Origin: a virus
IMG/VR virus record: IMGVR_UViG_3300033149_007547
Location: 1-31,211 of that record
Length of the DNA stretch: 31,211 nt
Strand: one strand, 5' to 3'
Below, in pieces: positions 28,994 to 31,211 of the stretch (position 1 is the stretch's first letter; each line of letters begins with the position of its first letter). Made by a program: the position numbers and the translations under genes. Below the pieces are notes generated by a model. The model worked only from the letters and a program-made list of their open reading frames with translations, was not told the DNA's origin and ran no database searches.

Positions 28994-30565
28994 ATGGGCG
29001 ATACGTTCCGGAAGGTCCGGGATGGCGAGGAGCTGAAGATACCGGCCGGCGCCTACAACGCCTTCATCGACGCCGCCCTTGCGCATCAGAAGTCCCAGAA
29101 CATCCTGTCCGCCTCGGAGCCGCCGGGCCGCCAGGCAACCGTCGCCCTCATCCTGAACGATACGGGCGCCGACCGCGACCGGTTCGACATCCTCGGCATC
29201 GCCGGGCCCGTGTTTGATGCGAACGCTGAGCACGTGGTGCTGCAGGGTGTCAGCCCCTCCTGCGAAGGCTACGCAGGACGGTTCGGGGTGCTGCTGCAGC
29301 CCCTGCCGGCGGGGAAGATCGGCCGCGCGGTCGTGGCCGGGGTCTGCGCCGTCCGCCTCTACGTGGAGGATGAGGCCACGGCGGACTATGCCGAGGCCAG
29401 CTCCAGCTACTCTTCGCTGCGGGCGGGCGCGAGCGGCTCGGCCTTCGTGCTCTGGCGGGACGGCGGCACCGGCACGCAGTGGGCCATCGTGCGCCTCGGC
29501 AACCTTGACCCGGACTTCATCTGCCCCTCACCATCGCCGAGCCCCTCACCTTCACCATCGCCGTCCCTGAGCCCCAGCCCGTCGCCGTCGCCAAGCGCGA
29601 GCATCTCTCCGTCGCCATCGCCAAGCGCGAGCATCTCTCCGTCGCCATCGCCAAGCGCGAGCCCCAGCCCGTCGCCGTCCCCAAGTGGGAGCATCTCACC
29701 GTCGCCGTCGCCGAGCGCTGCCCTACCGGACGAGCTGCACGTGACGCTCTGCGTGATGGGCGGAACCTTCGACGCCTTTGAGGGCGATCACACGCTGACG
29801 CGAGTCGAGCCAGGCGGCCTCGTGTGGCGTGTGCAATACACCGAGCCAATGGAGGCGGAGATCGAGCTCTGGTGGGCCGATGCTGTCGGCGGGTCATGGT
29901 ACGTGGCGCTCCGCGTGCCGGACGACGGCTGCTCGCTCATCTGGTGGAAGCGGGACCCGAGTGGCGCCGACCCGTGGGACTTCTACGACCGCGCGAGCTG
30001 TCAGGACGCGGGATGCCTGGACGAGGAGAGCTGCGAGGTTTCGGCTGACGCAACCTGCGAGGTGACGCTGGCCGGCTCGGAATGCCCGGTGGAGCCGAGC
30101 CCGTCAGCGAGCCCGTCGCCCTCGCCCAGCGCCAGCCCCAGCCCATCGCCATCTCCATCGCCGAGTCCAAGCCCGAGCCCCTCACCGTCGCCGTCTCCGA
30201 GCCCAAGCCCGCCTGGCTGCCCGACTGACTGCTCGGGCTGCGGAACCTATCAGCTCGACACCACCGGTTGCCCGGTGGGTGGGGCCACGCACGATGTTAT
30301 TTACCTCGAGGACTGCACCGTTGATTGCACCGATATCCTCGCAATGCAGCCCGATTACTTCGCCGGCTGTGATCCCGAGGACAATCGATGGAACGTGTGC
30401 ACGAGGGGAACCATAATGCCCGTCGTCTGTTGCCACTACGAGGACACGAATCACCCGTCGAACTGCCCCGATGGTTCCTACGACGTGCTCCTGGTGAGCA
30501 ACTGCGGCGGCATGGGGTGCCCTGGCGGCACCTGCGATGAGACTGTGGATGTGTACTCTGTGTGA
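28994..30565 (+). CDS. Fibre-like virion protein with Ser-Pro repeat linkers and Cys-rich end
   Basis: The 523-residue protein has an N-terminal domain (residues 1-175; FRKVRDGEELKIPAGAYNAF) probably attached to the tail. Two Ser-Pro repeat linkers (about 178-242 and 367-407) flank a beta domain with LCVMGGTFDAFEGDH. A C-terminal Cys-rich domain (CPTDCSGCG, then several Cys pairs) may form disulfide bonds in the extracellular particle. Ser-Pro repeats make extended, flexible stalks. A receptor-binding or fibre role is inferred. The DNA of the linkers is repetitive and prone to length change. Confidence 0.7.
   Translation: MGDTFRKVRDGEELKIPAGAYNAFIDAALAHQKSQNILSASEPPGRQATVALILNDTGADRDRFDILGIAGPVFDANAEHVVLQGVSPSCEGYAGRFGVLLQPLPAGKIGRAVVAGVCAVRLYVEDEATADYAEASSSYSSLRAGASGSAFVLWRDGGTGTQWAIVRLGNLDPDFICPSPSPSPSPSPSPSLSPSPSPSPSASISPSPSPSASISPSPSPSASPSPSPSPSGSISPSPSPSAALPDELHVTLCVMGGTFDAFEGDHTLTRVEPGGLVWRVQYTEPMEAEIELWWADAVGGSWYVALRVPDDGCSLIWWKRDPSGADPWDFYDRASCQDAGCLDEESCEVSADATCEVTLAGSECPVEPSPSASPSPSPSASPSPSPSPSPSPSPSPSPSPSPSPSPPGCPTDCSGCGTYQLDTTGCPVGGATHDVIYLEDCTVDCTDILAMQPDYFAGCDPEDNRWNVCTRGTIMPVVCCHYEDTNHPSNCPDGSYDVLLVSNCGGMGCPGGTCDETVDVYSV
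29581..29716 (+). repeat. 30-bp tandem repeat encoding a Ser-Pro linker
   Basis: Units of 30 bases begin at 29581, 29611, 29641, 29671 and (partial) 29701. The first two are almost identical and encode a PSPSPSASIS-type decapeptide. The wider Ser-Pro block extends from 29524, and a second, less regular block lies at 30095-30212. Exact repeats in a coding frame allow in-frame length changes by slippage. Confidence 0.75.
30095..30212 (+). repeat. Second Ser-Pro repeat block in the fibre-like gene
   Basis: A low-complexity stretch built from CCG/TCG/AGC-type codons encodes about 38 residues of alternating Ser and Pro with occasional Ala. It separates the central beta domain from the Cys-rich C-terminal domain. 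The hexanucleotide texture is less exact than in the first block. Confidence 0.65.
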
Positions 30566-30575
30566 GGTAACGGCC

Positions 30576-31211
30576 ATGGCCACGAAACAGGAGAAGGCTG
30601 CCTGGCGGCGATACTGCTTGACCGAGTGCGAGTACTTTCGCCGCCTCTGCTCGCGCCTCCAGGGGCCGTCAGGCTACACGCGGTTCTGCTGCTACTCGCC
30701 CGCGCGCGGTGGACCGGATCCCGACCCCGCAAACTGGCGCGAGCAGGACAGCGCGTTCTACAGCGACGCCGGGAACTGTCCGCTTGACCGCTGGAGGTCG
30801 CTCCCGCCGATGGACTTCGAGGCCGAGCGCGAGAGGATTCGACTCCAGAACTACGCCGGCATCCGCGCGGCGCCGATGGGCAAGCGGATTCACCAACGCC
30901 TCGTTCGCGGGCTGCTTGAAGGACTGCCTCTCCGAGCCGTGCATGACAAGATCGTGGCTGCCGTGGGGAGTCAGGAGCTCTACCTGTGGCTCATAGTCGA
31001 CATCCTGGGCGATCTGGAGCGAGCGGGTATCGCACCGCCAAACAGTCGCCTCGAGGTGCTCCGCAACGGTGCGGATGCCATCCTCAAGGCTCAGTGGGGC
31101 GGGAATGATGCTGCTTACGAGGCCCTGCGGGACTGCGTCGAATCGGGCGCCTGCACGCGCTCTGAGGCCGAGGCAATCGCCCAGGAACTTGGCGTCACGG
31201 AGCCCACATAA
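30576..31211 (+). CDS. Cys-rich protein of unknown function after the fibre gene
   Basis: The 211-residue protein has a Cys-rich N-terminal region (Cys at about 14, 18, 25, 37, 38 and 67; RRYCLTECEYFRRLC, FCCYSPARGG, GNCPLDRW) that may bind a metal. A helical C-terminal half (LRAVHDKIVAAVGSQELYLW; LGDLERAGIAPPNSRLEVLR) follows. ATG 30576 lies behind GAGG and just after the fibre-like stop. It ends at the last base of the window with a complete TAA stop. No family was recognised. Confidence 0.65.
   Translation: MATKQEKAAWRRYCLTECEYFRRLCSRLQGPSGYTRFCCYSPARGGPDPDPANWREQDSAFYSDAGNCPLDRWRSLPPMDFEAERERIRLQNYAGIRAAPMGKRIHQRLVRGLLEGLPLRAVHDKIVAAVGSQELYLWLIVDILGDLERAGIAPPNSRLEVLRNGADAILKAQWGGNDAAYEALRDCVESGACTRSEAEAIAQELGVTEPT

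Noticed and set aside
27092-29233. Long minus-strand open frame opposite the tape measure and tail-tip genes
   Set aside because: It is a shadow of real plus-strand genes, with Ser/Ala-biased composition and no domain.

Overview
The window is a high-GC phage genome segment, either a prophage or a phage contig. Most of it is tightly packed plus-strand operons with stop/start overlaps (ATGA, TGATG) and strong Shine-Dalgarno sites. The gene set fits a tailed phage of siphovirus type: a GpA-like terminase, a lambda GpB-type portal, an HK97-fold capsid, a tail tube, tail assembly chaperones and a tape measure, with no sheath or baseplate gene seen. No integrase, rRNA or tRNA was recognised, so a lysogenic state cannot be shown. 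The host is unknown. A high-GC environmental bacterium such as a planctomycete is a guess from general resemblance only.

Layout. (1) 1-6910: early operon. Small Zn-ribbon, lipoprotein and membrane proteins are followed by a YqaJ exonuclease and RecT annealing pair, a PD-(D/E)xK endonuclease, a winged-helix replication initiator carrying a 33-bp iteron-like array, and a radical SAM enzyme. (2) 6907-8229: ParB-like/beta-class DNA methyltransferase, overlapping the radical SAM gene. (3) 8292-10765: minus-strand block with two small unknown proteins, a HARE-HTH protein, and an apparently self-contained pair (an unrecognised 245-residue protein plus a PIN nuclease). (4) 11155-13867: packaging genes. 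The terminase large subunit is split by an exact 8-bp tandem duplication. (5) 13976-15600: minus-strand XRE/ImmA-IrrE protein plus a second PIN nuclease, with a recognisable promoter inside an inverted repeat. (6) 15771-31211: morphogenesis operon. It is preceded by an 18-bp palindrome and an intrinsic terminator, and runs from head joining, portal, a protease-scaffold-capsid polyprotein and decoration protein, through a three-gene glycosyltransferase/methyltransferase cassette, to head-tail joining, tail tube, chaperones, tape measure, tail-tip proteins and a Ser-Pro-repeat fibre-like protein.

How the parts work together. YqaJ, RecT and the endonuclease would process and recombine phage DNA, and the initiator would fire replication from its own iterons. 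The ParB/methyltransferase, perhaps with the radical SAM enzyme, would modify DNA or another substrate. Terminase, portal and capsid genes would package the genome. The two PIN modules and the sugar-transfer cassette look like accessory cargo (morons) set into otherwise conserved phage operons. They are the most likely places for undescribed biology, together with the split terminase, the iteron array and the capsid polyprotein with its internal start site.
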